A DNA stretch of 64,000 bases from the NCBI GenBank assembly GCA_947446645.1, contig CANFHA010000001.1:277022-341021 (forward strand). Direction: 5' to 3'. The notes under the pieces were generated by a model. It was not told where the DNA came from, did not search any database, and saw only the letters and a list, made by a program, of their open reading frames with translations. A program made the position numbers and the translations under genes. The stretch is from Chitinophagaceae bacterium. GTDB taxonomy: Bacteria > Bacteroidota > Bacteroidia > Chitinophagales > Chitinophagaceae. Each line of letters begins with the position of its first letter. Position 1 is the stretch's first letter. Below are positions 1 to 8,393 of the stretch, piece after piece.

Positions 1-2217
1 ATAAACGTAGATAACGAGATAGAAATCCTGAAGAGCCGGTCAACAATGGTGCTCATCTGTAAGAGGTTGCACCTCAACATTAACTACTCTGTAGAGGGCA
101 GATTCAAGACCACAGAAATCTATAAAAACAGGCCTTTTGAGCTGGTTATAGCTGATAGCGTAGATGATGACTATGGCTGTAAGGTGTTAATTAACGGTCA
201 AAACACTTATCAGCTGCAGGAGCCGGGGGCGAAATTGCTTACCGCCAGGTATGATGATACAATAACATCCATTACAGGGCGGAAATTTATCGTAAAAAAG
301 ACAGACCAGTTCGACCCCGGAAAAGCGCAGTTCTCTATATACATCACGTCATTCCTCACGGCTGCAATTAACAACCTGAATTCCATTGATCTCTCGAGCG
401 CAAATAAAGCAACCAGCTGCCTTTTCCTTACCAGGGTAGACAATTTGCCGGAGCGTGCGGTAGATATGATCAATGCTATGATGGAAGTATACAAGGCTAA
501 GAATATTGCCGACCGTACCCGCATAGCAGATAACACGATAAAGTTTATTGACGACAGGATACTAAGGTTGAGCGGAGACCTCAACGACCTGGAAAGGCAA
601 ATTGAGGAATTTAAACAGGAATACCAGGTAGCCGACCTGAAAGCCCAGTCTGCCGAGCTCATCGGGGCATCTTCATCGCTGGAGGAGAAAGCCACATCCG
701 TAGAGACCGAACTTGACGTAACAAAATCAATAAAAGACTACCTGACCAAACATGGCGACCAGGCCATGACGCTACCCGCCTCGCTGCTGCTGAACGCAGG
801 CCTGGCTGAGCTGATGACCAACTATAACCGTCTTACTACACTGATACAAACAAGCTTGATGACCAATACGGTCATGAACCCGAAGACGAAAAATCTTACA
901 AAACAAAAAGACGATACAAAAGCACAGATACTTGCAGCGCTCAATTCATCTATCGATGAACTGCAGTTGAAAGTGGAAAGGATAAGAGATAAGAGGAAGC
1001 AGCTGCATGATAAGCTGAAAGAAGTACCTACTACGGAGAGATTGTATCTTGAGTATTCGCGCAGGCAGTCGGTGCTTCAGGAGCTTTACCTGTTCCTGCT
1101 CAAGAAAAGGGAAGAAACCTACATAGAAAAATCATCTACTGTTGCTGACGCACTTGTGGTAGACCCTGCGTTGCCTGGTGGTGTTGTTTCGCCTAACCGC
1201 AATCGCATACTTATGCTGGCCTTCATGTTTGGCGCATTGATACCTTTTGGCATCATAGTACTGCGCAGGGCATTGAACATCAAGATCATCAGCAAAACCG
1301 ACATCATGAAGGTGACAACCATCCCTATCATTGGTGAGATCGGTAATAATCAAAGCGGTGATACGGTGGCTATAGTTAAGAACAGCCGCACCATCATATC
1401 TGAGCAGTTCCGCGCGCTTCGTACCAACCTACAATACCTCCTTACTGACAAAAAGGATAAGGTGATCATGATCACTTCGAGCATGAGCGGTGAGGGTAAG
1501 TCCTTTATCGCCGTTAACCTTTCGGTGACACTAGCCATGTCGGGCAAGCGGGTAGTACTTGTAGAGCTTGACCTTCGTAAACCTAAGATTTCAAGGATCC
1601 TGGGCGTAGATAACAATATCGGTTTCTCTAACTATGCTATTGGCAAGGCTGAGATTGATGAGATCATCATTCCTTCCGGCGTTGAGGATTCACTGTTTGT
1701 ACTTCCTTCAGGACCTGTACCGCCAAACCCATCTGAGCTGATACTGCTAAAACGCGTAGAGGAATTATTCCAATATCTAAGGGATAACTTTGACTATGTT
1801 ATTGTGGATACATCGCCTGTGGGACTTGTAACAGATGCACAGCTGCTTAATAAATTTGCAGATACAACATTGTACATCCTGAGGCAGGGATACACCTATA
1901 AGCAACAGCTTAATATACCAAACGAGCTGTTCTATGGTGGCAGGATACCAAGGCTGAACTTTATACTTAATGACGTGATCTCTAACAGGGGCTTTGCGTA
2001 TGGCTATGGCTACGAAGAAGGCTATGGTTACGGATACGGTTATGGATACGGTTATGGCTATGGCTATGGTTACGGTTATGGATACGGCTATGGTTACGGC
2101 TACGGGTACGGCTATGGCTCCTACGGCAATGGCTATTACCTGGAGGATGAAAAGAAGAACAAAGGCATAAGAAACTGGTTCAAGTCTGGAAAAAAAGACA
2201 AGAAAGATAAAAAATAA
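1..2217 (+). CDS. BY-kinase / Wzc-like polysaccharide chain-length regulator (5' end cut by window)
   Basis: The frame is open to base 1, and the residues before the first ATG (NEIEILKSR) continue the family homology, so the true start lies upstream of the window. The product is an inner-membrane chain-length determinant fused to a bacterial tyrosine kinase, which controls export and length of capsule or exopolysaccharide by autophosphorylation. Visible parts in order: a periplasmic region with long coiled coils (about 520-1060), a membrane helix (about 1204-1275), a Walker A motif SGEGKS ending at 1500, a Walker A' block VELDLRKPK near 1560-1590, and a Walker B VIVDTSP near 1798-1818. The tail is a long Gly-Tyr repeat followed by a Lys-rich end. 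It is 33 bp upstream of the ABC exporter genes, which suggests one operon. The family call is firm; the exact polymer is unknown. Confidence 0.93.
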   Translation: MNVDNEIEILKSRSTMVLICKRLHLNINYSVEGRFKTTEIYKNRPFELVIADSVDDDYGCKVLINGQNTYQLQEPGAKLLTARYDDTITSITGRKFIVKKTDQFDPGKAQFSIYITSFLTAAINNLNSIDLSSANKATSCLFLTRVDNLPERAVDMINAMMEVYKAKNIADRTRIADNTIKFIDDRILRLSGDLNDLERQIEEFKQEYQVADLKAQSAELIGASSSLEEKATSVETELDVTKSIKDYLTKHGDQAMTLPASLLLNAGLAELMTNYNRLTTLIQTSLMTNTVMNPKTKNLTKQKDDTKAQILAALNSSIDELQLKVERIRDKRKQLHDKLKEVPTTERLYLEYSRRQSVLQELYLFLLKKREETYIEKSSTVADALVVDPALPGGVVSPNRNRILMLAFMFGALIPFGIIVLRRALNIKIISKTDIMKVTTIPIIGEIGNNQSGDTVAIVKNSRTIISEQFRALRTNLQYLLTDKKDKVIMITSSMSGEGKSFIAVNLSVTLAMSGKRVVLVELDLRKPKISRILGVDNNIGFSNYAIGKAEIDEIIIPSGVEDSLFVLPSGPVPPNPSELILLKRVEELFQYLRDNFDYVIVDTSPVGLVTDAQLLNKFADTTLYILRQGYTYKQQLNIPNELFYGGRIPRLNFILNDVISNRGFAYGYGYEEGYGYGYGYGYGYGYGYGYGYGYGYGYGYGYGYGSYGNGYYLEDEKKNKGIRNWFKSGKKDKKDKK
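2020..2118 (+). repeat. In-frame Gly-Tyr hexanucleotide repeat encoding the kinase tyrosine cluster
   Basis: Thirty-three codons alternate Gly and Tyr without interruption, made of degenerate GGN-TAY 6-bp units. In BY-kinases the C-terminal tyrosine cluster is the autophosphorylation site. This cluster is unusually long and regular. Since each unit is 6 bp, slippage would change the number of tyrosines without breaking the frame. Confidence 0.9.
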
Positions 2218-2250
2218 CCGCAATGAATAATTGCAGTTGCAGGCATAAAT

Positions 2251-3114
2251 ATGACAGACGCTAAAAGTAATGATACTGATAAGTGGGATATCAATATTAC
2301 TTCTGGTTCGGGGTACCTTGATTTTCATTTTGACGAGCTATGGCACTACCGCGACCTGCTGATAATGTTCGTAAAAAAAGACATCATCACTGTTTATAAG
2401 CAGACGATACTGGGGCCTATCTGGTTTGTTGTGCAGCCGTTGCTAACGTCTATTATGTTCTTTGTCATTTTCAGCAGGGTGGCGCATATTTCTACCGGTG
2501 CAGTGCCGGCTGTGCTTTTTTATCTTATTGGCACCACGTTGTGGGGTTATTTTTCAGATACGATGAATGTTACCTCTAAAACATTTACGGACAATGCTAC
2601 AGTCTTTGGCAAGGTCTATTTTCCTCGTATCATACTACCGCTTTCCAAGGTGGTTTCCGGCCTCGTGAAATTTCTTATACAGTTCAGCCTCTTTGCCGCG
2701 GTCTGGCTGTATTACGTATTTGTGTCAAAGCAGGTAACTCCTAACTGGTATGTGCTGCTGGCACCGGTGTGGTTATGCTTTGTGGTGTTGCTCAGCTTCG
2801 GGTTTGGAATTATTATCACCTCGCTCACTACAAAATACCGCGACCTTATATTCCTTGTTGGTTTCGGTGTGCAACTGGCCATGTATGTAACACCGGTCAT
2901 CATTCCGCTGTCAGAAATACAGGGAAAGAAAAAACTACTGTTCCTGCTCAATCCGCTGACCTCCCTGTTTGAAGCATTTAAATATGGCTTTTTCGGTCAG
3001 GGGGTGTTCGATATTAAATGGCTTACTTACAGCGTTGTATTTACCCTGGTAACAATAACACTGGGTTTCATTATTTTCAATAAGGTGGAAAAGCGCTTTA
3101 TAGATACCGTATAA
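2251..3114 (+). CDS. Polysaccharide ABC exporter permease, Wzm-like
   Basis: This 287-residue protein belongs to the ABC-2 permease family that exports undecaprenyl-linked O-antigen or similar glycans across the inner membrane. The N-terminal soluble stretch leads into YRDLLIMFVKKDIITVYKQTILGPIW-type residues, the amphipathic entry typical of Wzm/TagG proteins, followed by about six hydrophobic segments (roughly residues 50-75, 85-105, 125-160, 170-195, 205-225, 250-275). The length matches the family. It is followed after 9 bp by its ATPase, so the two are surely partners. The start is the first ATG after the kinase stop. A lipid or teichoic-type substrate cannot be excluded, but the surrounding sugar genes favour a glycan. 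Confidence 0.92.
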   Translation: MTDAKSNDTDKWDINITSGSGYLDFHFDELWHYRDLLIMFVKKDIITVYKQTILGPIWFVVQPLLTSIMFFVIFSRVAHISTGAVPAVLFYLIGTTLWGYFSDTMNVTSKTFTDNATVFGKVYFPRIILPLSKVVSGLVKFLIQFSLFAAVWLYYVFVSKQVTPNWYVLLAPVWLCFVVLLSFGFGIIITSLTTKYRDLIFLVGFGVQLAMYVTPVIIPLSEIQGKKKLLFLLNPLTSLFEAFKYGFFGQGVFDIKWLTYSVVFTLVTITLGFIIFNKVEKRFIDTV

Positions 3115-3123
3115 AGGAGAAAG

Positions 3124-4380
3124 ATGAGTAAAGTTGTGATCAGGGCAGAGCATGTTTCCAAGCAATACCGGCTGGGCCAGGTAGGCACGGGCACGCTGAG
3201 TCATGACCTGAAGCGCTGGTGGGCGCTGGTGCGCGGCAAGGAAGACCCTTACCTTAAAGTAGGATCAGAAAACGATCGCACTCAGGTAGCCAAAAGCGAC
3301 TATGCATGGGCGCTGCGCGATATTAATTTTGAAATAAACCAGGGCGATACCCTGGGTATAATAGGCAAAAACGGAGCCGGTAAATCTACACTGCTGAAAC
3401 TCCTTTCGAGAGTTACCAGCCCTACTACCGGCCAGATAAAAGTAAGAGGTCGTATAGCTTCGCTGCTGGAAGTAGGAACAGGCTTTCATCCGGAGCTTAC
3501 TGGTAGAGAGAATATTTTTCTGAATGGCGCGATATTGGGCATGACGCGCAAAGAGATCTTGCGCAAATTTGATGAGATCGTAGATTTCGCCGGTGTGCAG
3601 ATGTACATAGATACACCGGTAAAAAGATATTCATCCGGCATGTATGTGCGGCTGGCTTTTGGAGTGGCGGCGCACCTGGAACCTGAAATACTTATAGTAG
3701 ACGAAGTGCTGGCAGTAGGTGATGCTGAATTTCAGAAGAAATGCCTGGGAAAAATGAGCGATGTAGCCAGTCACGGGCGTACTATCATATTTGTGAGCCA
3801 TAATATGCAGGCCGTGCAAAGCCTGTGTAAAACCGCCATTTATCTTAAAGCCGGGCAGATTACTGATATCGGGCCCACCGATAAAGTAATAAACAACTAC
3901 CTGAGCAGGGAAGTAACAAACCGGATTTCTATAGAATGGGAGAATGAAGCCACGGCACCTGGTAATGAATATATACGCATGGTGAGCGCGCGCATAGATC
4001 CTAAGCTGCTGAAAGATATGGATGTGATGAGTGTTGCAACCGAAATTGATGTTGTCTTTGAATTTTACCTGCATAAGGCCTGCAACCTCAATATCAGCTT
4101 TTTCTTAAGCACACCCGGTGGACTGATCATTTTCAATGTTGCTACCCCATCAGTAGCATTGGAAGCAGGTATGCACCGCAGCAAGCTGACAATACCCGCA
4201 CGGCTGCTCAATGATGACATTTACACCATACGGCTTTACTTTGTAAAGGACATGGGCGCTGTGATATTTGATATTGAAGATATACTTACTTTTGAAGTCG
4301 TTGATGAAGCCAGAACCGGCAGCTGGTTTGGTAAATGGCCCGGCGCTGTAAGACCGGCTTTGCCGTTTACGCTAACATAA
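3124..4380 (+). CDS. Polysaccharide ABC exporter ATPase with C-terminal Wzt-type sugar-binding domain
   Basis: This 418-residue protein is the ATPase partner of the preceding permease. Walker A is GKNGAGKST (residues 81-89); the signature region YSSGM and Walker B ILIVDE lie around residues 168-196. The ABC module ends near residue 250, and the remaining ~165 residues fit the Wzt C-terminal beta-sandwich that, in known systems, recognises the non-reducing end of the finished glycan before export. A good Shine-Dalgarno (AAAGGAG) stands 6 bp before the ATG, which is unusual for this genome. The C-terminal domain implies export of a complete, possibly capped, polymer rather than Wzx/Wzy assembly. 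Confidence 0.93.
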   Translation: MSKVVIRAEHVSKQYRLGQVGTGTLSHDLKRWWALVRGKEDPYLKVGSENDRTQVAKSDYAWALRDINFEINQGDTLGIIGKNGAGKSTLLKLLSRVTSPTTGQIKVRGRIASLLEVGTGFHPELTGRENIFLNGAILGMTRKEILRKFDEIVDFAGVQMYIDTPVKRYSSGMYVRLAFGVAAHLEPEILIVDEVLAVGDAEFQKKCLGKMSDVASHGRTIIFVSHNMQAVQSLCKTAIYLKAGQITDIGPTDKVINNYLSREVTNRISIEWENEATAPGNEYIRMVSARIDPKLLKDMDVMSVATEIDVVFEFYLHKACNLNISFFLSTPGGLIIFNVATPSVALEAGMHRSKLTIPARLLNDDIYTIRLYFVKDMGAVIFDIEDILTFEVVDEARTGSWFGKWPGAVRPALPFTLT

Positions 4381-4386
4381 CAGAAC

Positions 4387-5466
4387 ATGATCTACGTTAC
4401 AAAACCTTTTCTGCCGCCAATTGGTGAATATGAAAAGTACATTGAAGGAATATGGGACCGCGTATGGCTTACCAACAACGGACCGCTGGTGAACGAACTG
4501 GAGATAAAACTGAAAGAATATCTTAGTTTGGACCACCTGTTATTTCTTACGAACGGGACAATTGCACTCCAGATCGCAATAAAGGCCCTGGGTATACGAG
4601 GAGAAATAATAACTACACCCTTTAGTTATGTAGCTACTACATCATCCATAGTATGGGAAGGCTGTGAACCTGTGTTCGTAGACATTGACCCGCATACGCT
4701 GAATATTGATCCTAAGAAGATAGAAGCGGCAATAACTGAAAAAACCTCTGCAATACTTGCCACACACGTATTTGGTAATCCGTGCGACATAGAGGCAATA
4801 GAGATTATCGCACAAAAGCATGGCCTGAAAGTGATATACGATGGTGCGCACGCGTTTGGCACTACCTATAAAGGCCGTTCGGTTTTTGAATTTGGTGATA
4901 TCTGCACTACCAGCTTTCACGCTACAAAGGTTTTCCATTCTATAGAAGGAGGAGCCGTAGTAACCAAAGACGCCTCACTGCTAAAGGAAATGTCTTTTCT
5001 ACGGAATTTTGGCCACAACGGGCCGGAGACATTCAGCACCGTTGGCATCAACGGTAAGAATTCAGAGTTTCATGCCGCTATGGGCCTCTGTAACCTTAAG
5101 TATATAACTGAGATACTGGCAAAAAGAAAACTGATCTGGGATACATACACAAAACGTCTTTCGCACGCCAGACTGGGTAGTATACAGATCGATACAGATG
5201 TCGTAATTAACTATTCCTATTACCCGGTAATCTTCGAAAGCGAAGAAGTACTGCTAAAGGTGATCAAAGAGCTGGAAGGACACAAAATATCACCGCGCCG
5301 CTACTTTTATCCTTGCCTTTCCACCCTCAACTATGTGAAACATTACGATACACCTATATCCTCAGACATTGCCAGCCGCATACTTTGCCTGCCATCATTT
5401 CACGATATGTCGGAAGAAGTGATAGATATGGTAGCACGTATTGTGCTGCGTGCAATAAACAACTAA
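4387..5466 (+). CDS. DegT/DnrJ/EryC1/StrS-family sugar aminotransferase (VioA-like)
   Basis: This 359-residue PLP enzyme would transfer an amino group to a nucleotide-linked keto sugar. The N-terminus (KPFLPP...WLTNNGP) resembles dTDP-4-keto-6-deoxyhexose aminotransferases such as VioA. The PLP lysine is K181 in SFHATKVFHSIEGG, and D152 in YDGAHA would contact the pyridine nitrogen. Length is normal for the family. It lies 6 bp after the Wzt gene and is probably co-transcribed. Together with the formyltransferase-like gene at 11,684 and the GNAT at 6,843 it suggests an N-acylated or N-formylated amino sugar in the polymer. The exact sugar is an inference; no dTDP-glucose synthesis genes are in the window. 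Confidence 0.9.
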   Translation: MIYVTKPFLPPIGEYEKYIEGIWDRVWLTNNGPLVNELEIKLKEYLSLDHLLFLTNGTIALQIAIKALGIRGEIITTPFSYVATTSSIVWEGCEPVFVDIDPHTLNIDPKKIEAAITEKTSAILATHVFGNPCDIEAIEIIAQKHGLKVIYDGAHAFGTTYKGRSVFEFGDICTTSFHATKVFHSIEGGAVVTKDASLLKEMSFLRNFGHNGPETFSTVGINGKNSEFHAAMGLCNLKYITEILAKRKLIWDTYTKRLSHARLGSIQIDTDVVINYSYYPVIFESEEVLLKVIKELEGHKISPRRYFYPCLSTLNYVKHYDTPISSDIASRILCLPSFHDMSEEVIDMVARIVLRAINN

Positions 5467-5494
5467 GTAGACCGCAGTTTATTACATTGCCAAA

Positions 5495-5809
5495 ATGCTG
5501 ACAAAAAATAGCAAAAGAGTATTGGTCTTCGTAATCGTTTTCATTCTGTACAGATACAATATTGATAAGGTTGAAAACTTATTATCTAGGGTACAGTGTT
5601 TTGAAGGAGTAATTTTCAGCAAAGAAATAAGCTTGGGAAGAAATCCATCAGTAAGTGTAAAACAAAATAGTAACGAAGTAGTTTTACACGACATATCGAA
5701 TAAGAAAATCTACGACATAATTGAACCGGGAGATTACATTATCAAAAAAAGATGGGCAATCAATTATGCTTTGATCAAAAAAAATGACACCTTGGTTTTC
5801 CAACCGTAA
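5495..5809 (+). CDS. Small membrane-anchored hypothetical protein
   Basis: This 104-residue protein is not recognised. Residues 8-20 (VLVFVIVFILYRY) form one short membrane anchor or uncleaved signal. The rest is soluble and ends with GDYIIKK...KKNDTLVFQP, a pattern I associate with small Bacteroidota proteins of unknown function. The gene is clearly more A+T-rich than the sugar genes on both sides, suggesting a late insertion. It starts 28 bp after the aminotransferase stop. No function can be assigned; a chance open frame is possible but the hydrophobic start and clean C-terminal pattern argue for a real gene. Confidence 0.6.
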   Translation: MLTKNSKRVLVFVIVFILYRYNIDKVENLLSRVQCFEGVIFSKEISLGRNPSVSVKQNSNEVVLHDISNKKIYDIIEPGDYIIKKRWAINYALIKKNDTLVFQP

Positions 5810-5831
5810 TCCATACACCCGATTTAAATTG

Positions 5832-5839
5832 TAATTTTG
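5832..5839 (+). promoter_or_regulatory. Probable -7 promoter box for the 5,893 gene
   Basis: TAATTTTG matches the Bacteroidota -7 consensus TAnnTTTG. It lies 53 bp before the ATG at 5,893 and directly after the small A+T-rich gene. No TTG at the expected -33 spacing was found, so it rests on one box only. Confidence 0.4.
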
Positions 5840-5892
5840 CGGCCCGCGTTTTATAACACGGTTGCATTTACTGTAAATGAATTAAAGGAATT

Positions 5893-6840
5893 ATGAGCAG
5901 TATCGGAGGCTATTTAGGATGGGAATTCCCGAAAGGACAGGAGTATCATGACCAGTTATTGAGATTGAATACGGGTAGGAATGCTTTTGAATACATTTTA
6001 CGCACCAGGAAATATAAGAAGGTCTACTTTCCTTACTATTGCTGCGATGTGCTGCTGGAGCCGATAAAAAAAACAGGCATTGAGCAGGTATTTTATCACA
6101 CAAATGATAAGCTGGAACCGGTAATAGACTTCCCGGTGAAGGAAGATGAATGCCTGCTGTATGTGAACTATTTTGGCGTAAAAAATGACACAGCAGCCAA
6201 GCTTGCGAAGCAAATCCCCAGCCTTGTTGTTGATAACTCTCAATCGTTTTTTACACGGCCAGATCTGAACATTGATACGTTTTACTCCTGCCGCAAATTC
6301 TTTGGCGTACCAGACGGAGCCTATCTGAATATAGGAAATGCAACTGCACGTTTTCCGGCAGATGTCTCGTATGACCATTGTACGCATTTGCTTCAATGCG
6401 TTGACACGGGTATAGAATCCGGTTTTCCCGCATTCAAAGCAAATGAAACACGGTTGGTAGGCCAGGACATCAGGCAAATGTCTGCCCTTACCCGAAAAAT
6501 GATGGAGGCCGCCCCCTACTCCAGCTCACGGCACCAGCGAAATGAGAATTTCCTGTATCTGCATTCCCGGCTGGCAGATATTAATGAACTAAAGCTTAAT
6601 TTTAGTTCCGTAGACGGGCCGCTTAACTATCCTTTGCTCATATCAAACCCGGATCTGCGAAGATTACTGATAGGAGAAAAAATATTTATCGGCGATTTCT
6701 GGCCCGGGGTGCGTACCTGGGCTTCAAAGGACAGCTACGAGTATTTTTTGTCTGAAAACCTCCTGGCATTGCCTATAGACCAACGATACAATGAAAAAGA
6801 CATGGCCCGGATTATAGAAAATATTTTAAAATTTATCTGA
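5893..6840 (+). CDS. Atypical DegT/aspartate-aminotransferase-fold protein
   Basis: This 315-residue protein has the outline of a fold-type I PLP enzyme but diverges from classic DegT proteins and is about 40-60 residues shorter. N-terminal LNTGRNAFEYIL resembles the substrate/phosphate-binding start. D114 in VVDNSQSFF sits where the pyridine-nitrogen aspartate is expected, and K135 in CRKFFGVPDGAYL sits where the PLP lysine is expected. It is followed after 2 bp by a GNAT acyltransferase, so amination plus N-acylation of a sugar is the natural reading. It may also use another substrate; activity is inferred, not shown. Transcription may start from its own promoter at 5,832. Confidence 0.7.
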   Translation: MSSIGGYLGWEFPKGQEYHDQLLRLNTGRNAFEYILRTRKYKKVYFPYYCCDVLLEPIKKTGIEQVFYHTNDKLEPVIDFPVKEDECLLYVNYFGVKNDTAAKLAKQIPSLVVDNSQSFFTRPDLNIDTFYSCRKFFGVPDGAYLNIGNATARFPADVSYDHCTHLLQCVDTGIESGFPAFKANETRLVGQDIRQMSALTRKMMEAAPYSSSRHQRNENFLYLHSRLADINELKLNFSSVDGPLNYPLLISNPDLRRLLIGEKIFIGDFWPGVRTWASKDSYEYFLSENLLALPIDQRYNEKDMARIIENILKFI

Positions 6841-6842
6841 TC

Positions 6843-7406
6843 ATGAGTATAAAAGGAAGAGTTGTTACGCTCAGGGCCATAGAAAGGGAAGACCTCCCGC
6901 TATTGCATAAATGGGCCAATGATAATGAGATAAATGCTATGATAGGTGGGTGGCATTTCCCTTCCGGCATGAATGATCAGCAAAAATGGTTCGAGACGCT
7001 CAATTTGAACTCCCTGAATCAAAGGTATGCTATAGATGTGCCTGATTTTGGATTGGTGGGAACAGCAAATCTTGTAGAAATAAACTGGAAAGATAAAAAC
7101 GCCCATCATGGAATGACACTAGGTAACAGGGATGCAAGGGGAAAGGGCTATGCTGTAGACACGATCATGGCGATCATGAGATTTGCCTTTGAGGAACTGG
7201 GCCTTAACAGGCTGGACACAACGATTATCGAATACAATGCCAGCTCTCTGGGTGTATACACCAAAAAATGCGGTTGGAATATAGAAGGCACCCAAAAAAG
7301 GTGGTATTTCAGACAAAACAAATATTGGGACAGGCATATTGTGGGCATTACCCGCGAGCAATATTTTGATCTGGTCAATAAAAACAATTACTGGCATGAG
7401 CAGTGA
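6843..7406 (+). CDS. GNAT-family N-acetyltransferase
   Basis: This 187-residue protein is a RimJ/RimL-like GNAT acyltransferase. The acyl-CoA-binding motif is RDARGKGYA (about residues 98-106), followed by a helix rich in hydrophobics and the C-terminal LGVYTKKCGWNIEGTQKRWYF block typical of the fold. Length is normal. It starts 2 bp after the aminotransferase-like gene and ends inside the start of the glycosyltransferase gene (11-bp overlap), so translation is probably coupled. The likely role is acylation of an amino sugar made by a neighbour; a protein or small-molecule substrate is possible. Confidence 0.85.
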   Translation: MSIKGRVVTLRAIEREDLPLLHKWANDNEINAMIGGWHFPSGMNDQQKWFETLNLNSLNQRYAIDVPDFGLVGTANLVEINWKDKNAHHGMTLGNRDARGKGYAVDTIMAIMRFAFEELGLNRLDTTIIEYNASSLGVYTKKCGWNIEGTQKRWYFRQNKYWDRHIVGITREQYFDLVNKNNYWHEQ

Positions 7407-8343
7407 GCTACCGTTAGTTAGTGTTTGCACCATTACGTATAACCACGAGCGCTATATTGCGCAGGCAATAGAAGGCGTGATAAACCAGAAATGTAATTTC
7501 AGGTTCGAGATGGTGATAGGTGAAGATGGTTCTAAAGACAAAACAAGAGCCATAATAGAAGAGTATGCGGCCAAATACCCGGATATTATTGTACCACTCT
7601 TTGCGGAAAAGAACCAGGGCGCTAAGGCGAATGCTACAAATAGTCTCATGAACTGCCGTGGAAAATACATAGCATTTCTCGAAGGGGATGATTACTGGAC
7701 CGACCCTACCAAACTACAGCGCCAATTCGACTTCCTGGAGGCAAACCCGGATTATATTATGTGCTTTACGAGGGTAGCTGTTATAGACGAGAATGGAGAT
7801 CCGGCAACGGACCCGTACCCTGAATTTACCCGTGAAGATTTTTCATTTGACGATATTGTACGGGCGGAAAAGTGCTTCATTCCCACACCTACTATGTTCT
7901 TCAGGAACATACTTCCACGGCCCCTCCCTGAGTTTTATGTGAATGCTATGAGCGGCGATATTGCTATGCATTTATTGCTGAGCGACAAGGGGAAACTGAA
8001 ATGTCTGCCAGGAAAAACGGGCATATACAGGGAACATCCCGGGGGCATTACCAAAACAGAAAAGGCGAAAAAAGAAAGTTACCGTGAGCTGTTCAAATTA
8101 TATGCGAAAGTGAACGAATATTTTGACTTCCGGCACGATAAAGTGATAAGAGAACGGTTATTGCAGATGTCAAAAATTAAACTTATTTTTGGCTCAAAGG
8201 ACCTAAAAGGATTAGAGAAATTAAAATACGTGAGGCAGAATGCTTCGGACTACTTCAAATATGCAGACCGAAGGAATATTAAAGAAATGGTATACTACGC
8301 AACACTACTCTTTTTTCCCTCCCTACTGAAACTAAAGAAATAA
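7396..8343 (+). CDS. Family 2 glycosyltransferase
   Basis: This 315-residue GT-A glycosyltransferase would add one sugar to the growing glycan at the cytoplasmic face. The start at 7,396 (MSSELPLVSV) is chosen because the fold begins there; a start at 7,339 would only add residues read through the GNAT gene. The nucleotide-sugar pocket VSVCTITYNHERY (residues 9-20), IGEDGSKDKT (41-50) and the metal-binding EGDDYW (residues 96-101, D98/D99) are all present. The C-terminal basic and aromatic region could be membrane-associated. The sugar specificity cannot be read from sequence. Confidence 0.93.
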   Translation: MSSELPLVSVCTITYNHERYIAQAIEGVINQKCNFRFEMVIGEDGSKDKTRAIIEEYAAKYPDIIVPLFAEKNQGAKANATNSLMNCRGKYIAFLEGDDYWTDPTKLQRQFDFLEANPDYIMCFTRVAVIDENGDPATDPYPEFTREDFSFDDIVRAEKCFIPTPTMFFRNILPRPLPEFYVNAMSGDIAMHLLLSDKGKLKCLPGKTGIYREHPGGITKTEKAKKESYRELFKLYAKVNEYFDFRHDKVIRERLLQMSKIKLIFGSKDLKGLEKLKYVRQNASDYFKYADRRNIKEMVYYATLLFFPSLLKLKK

Positions 8344-8393
8344 AGGTTATTAAATAATAGACCGCCAGGGTCCATCTCTTTTAAAAGACGAAA

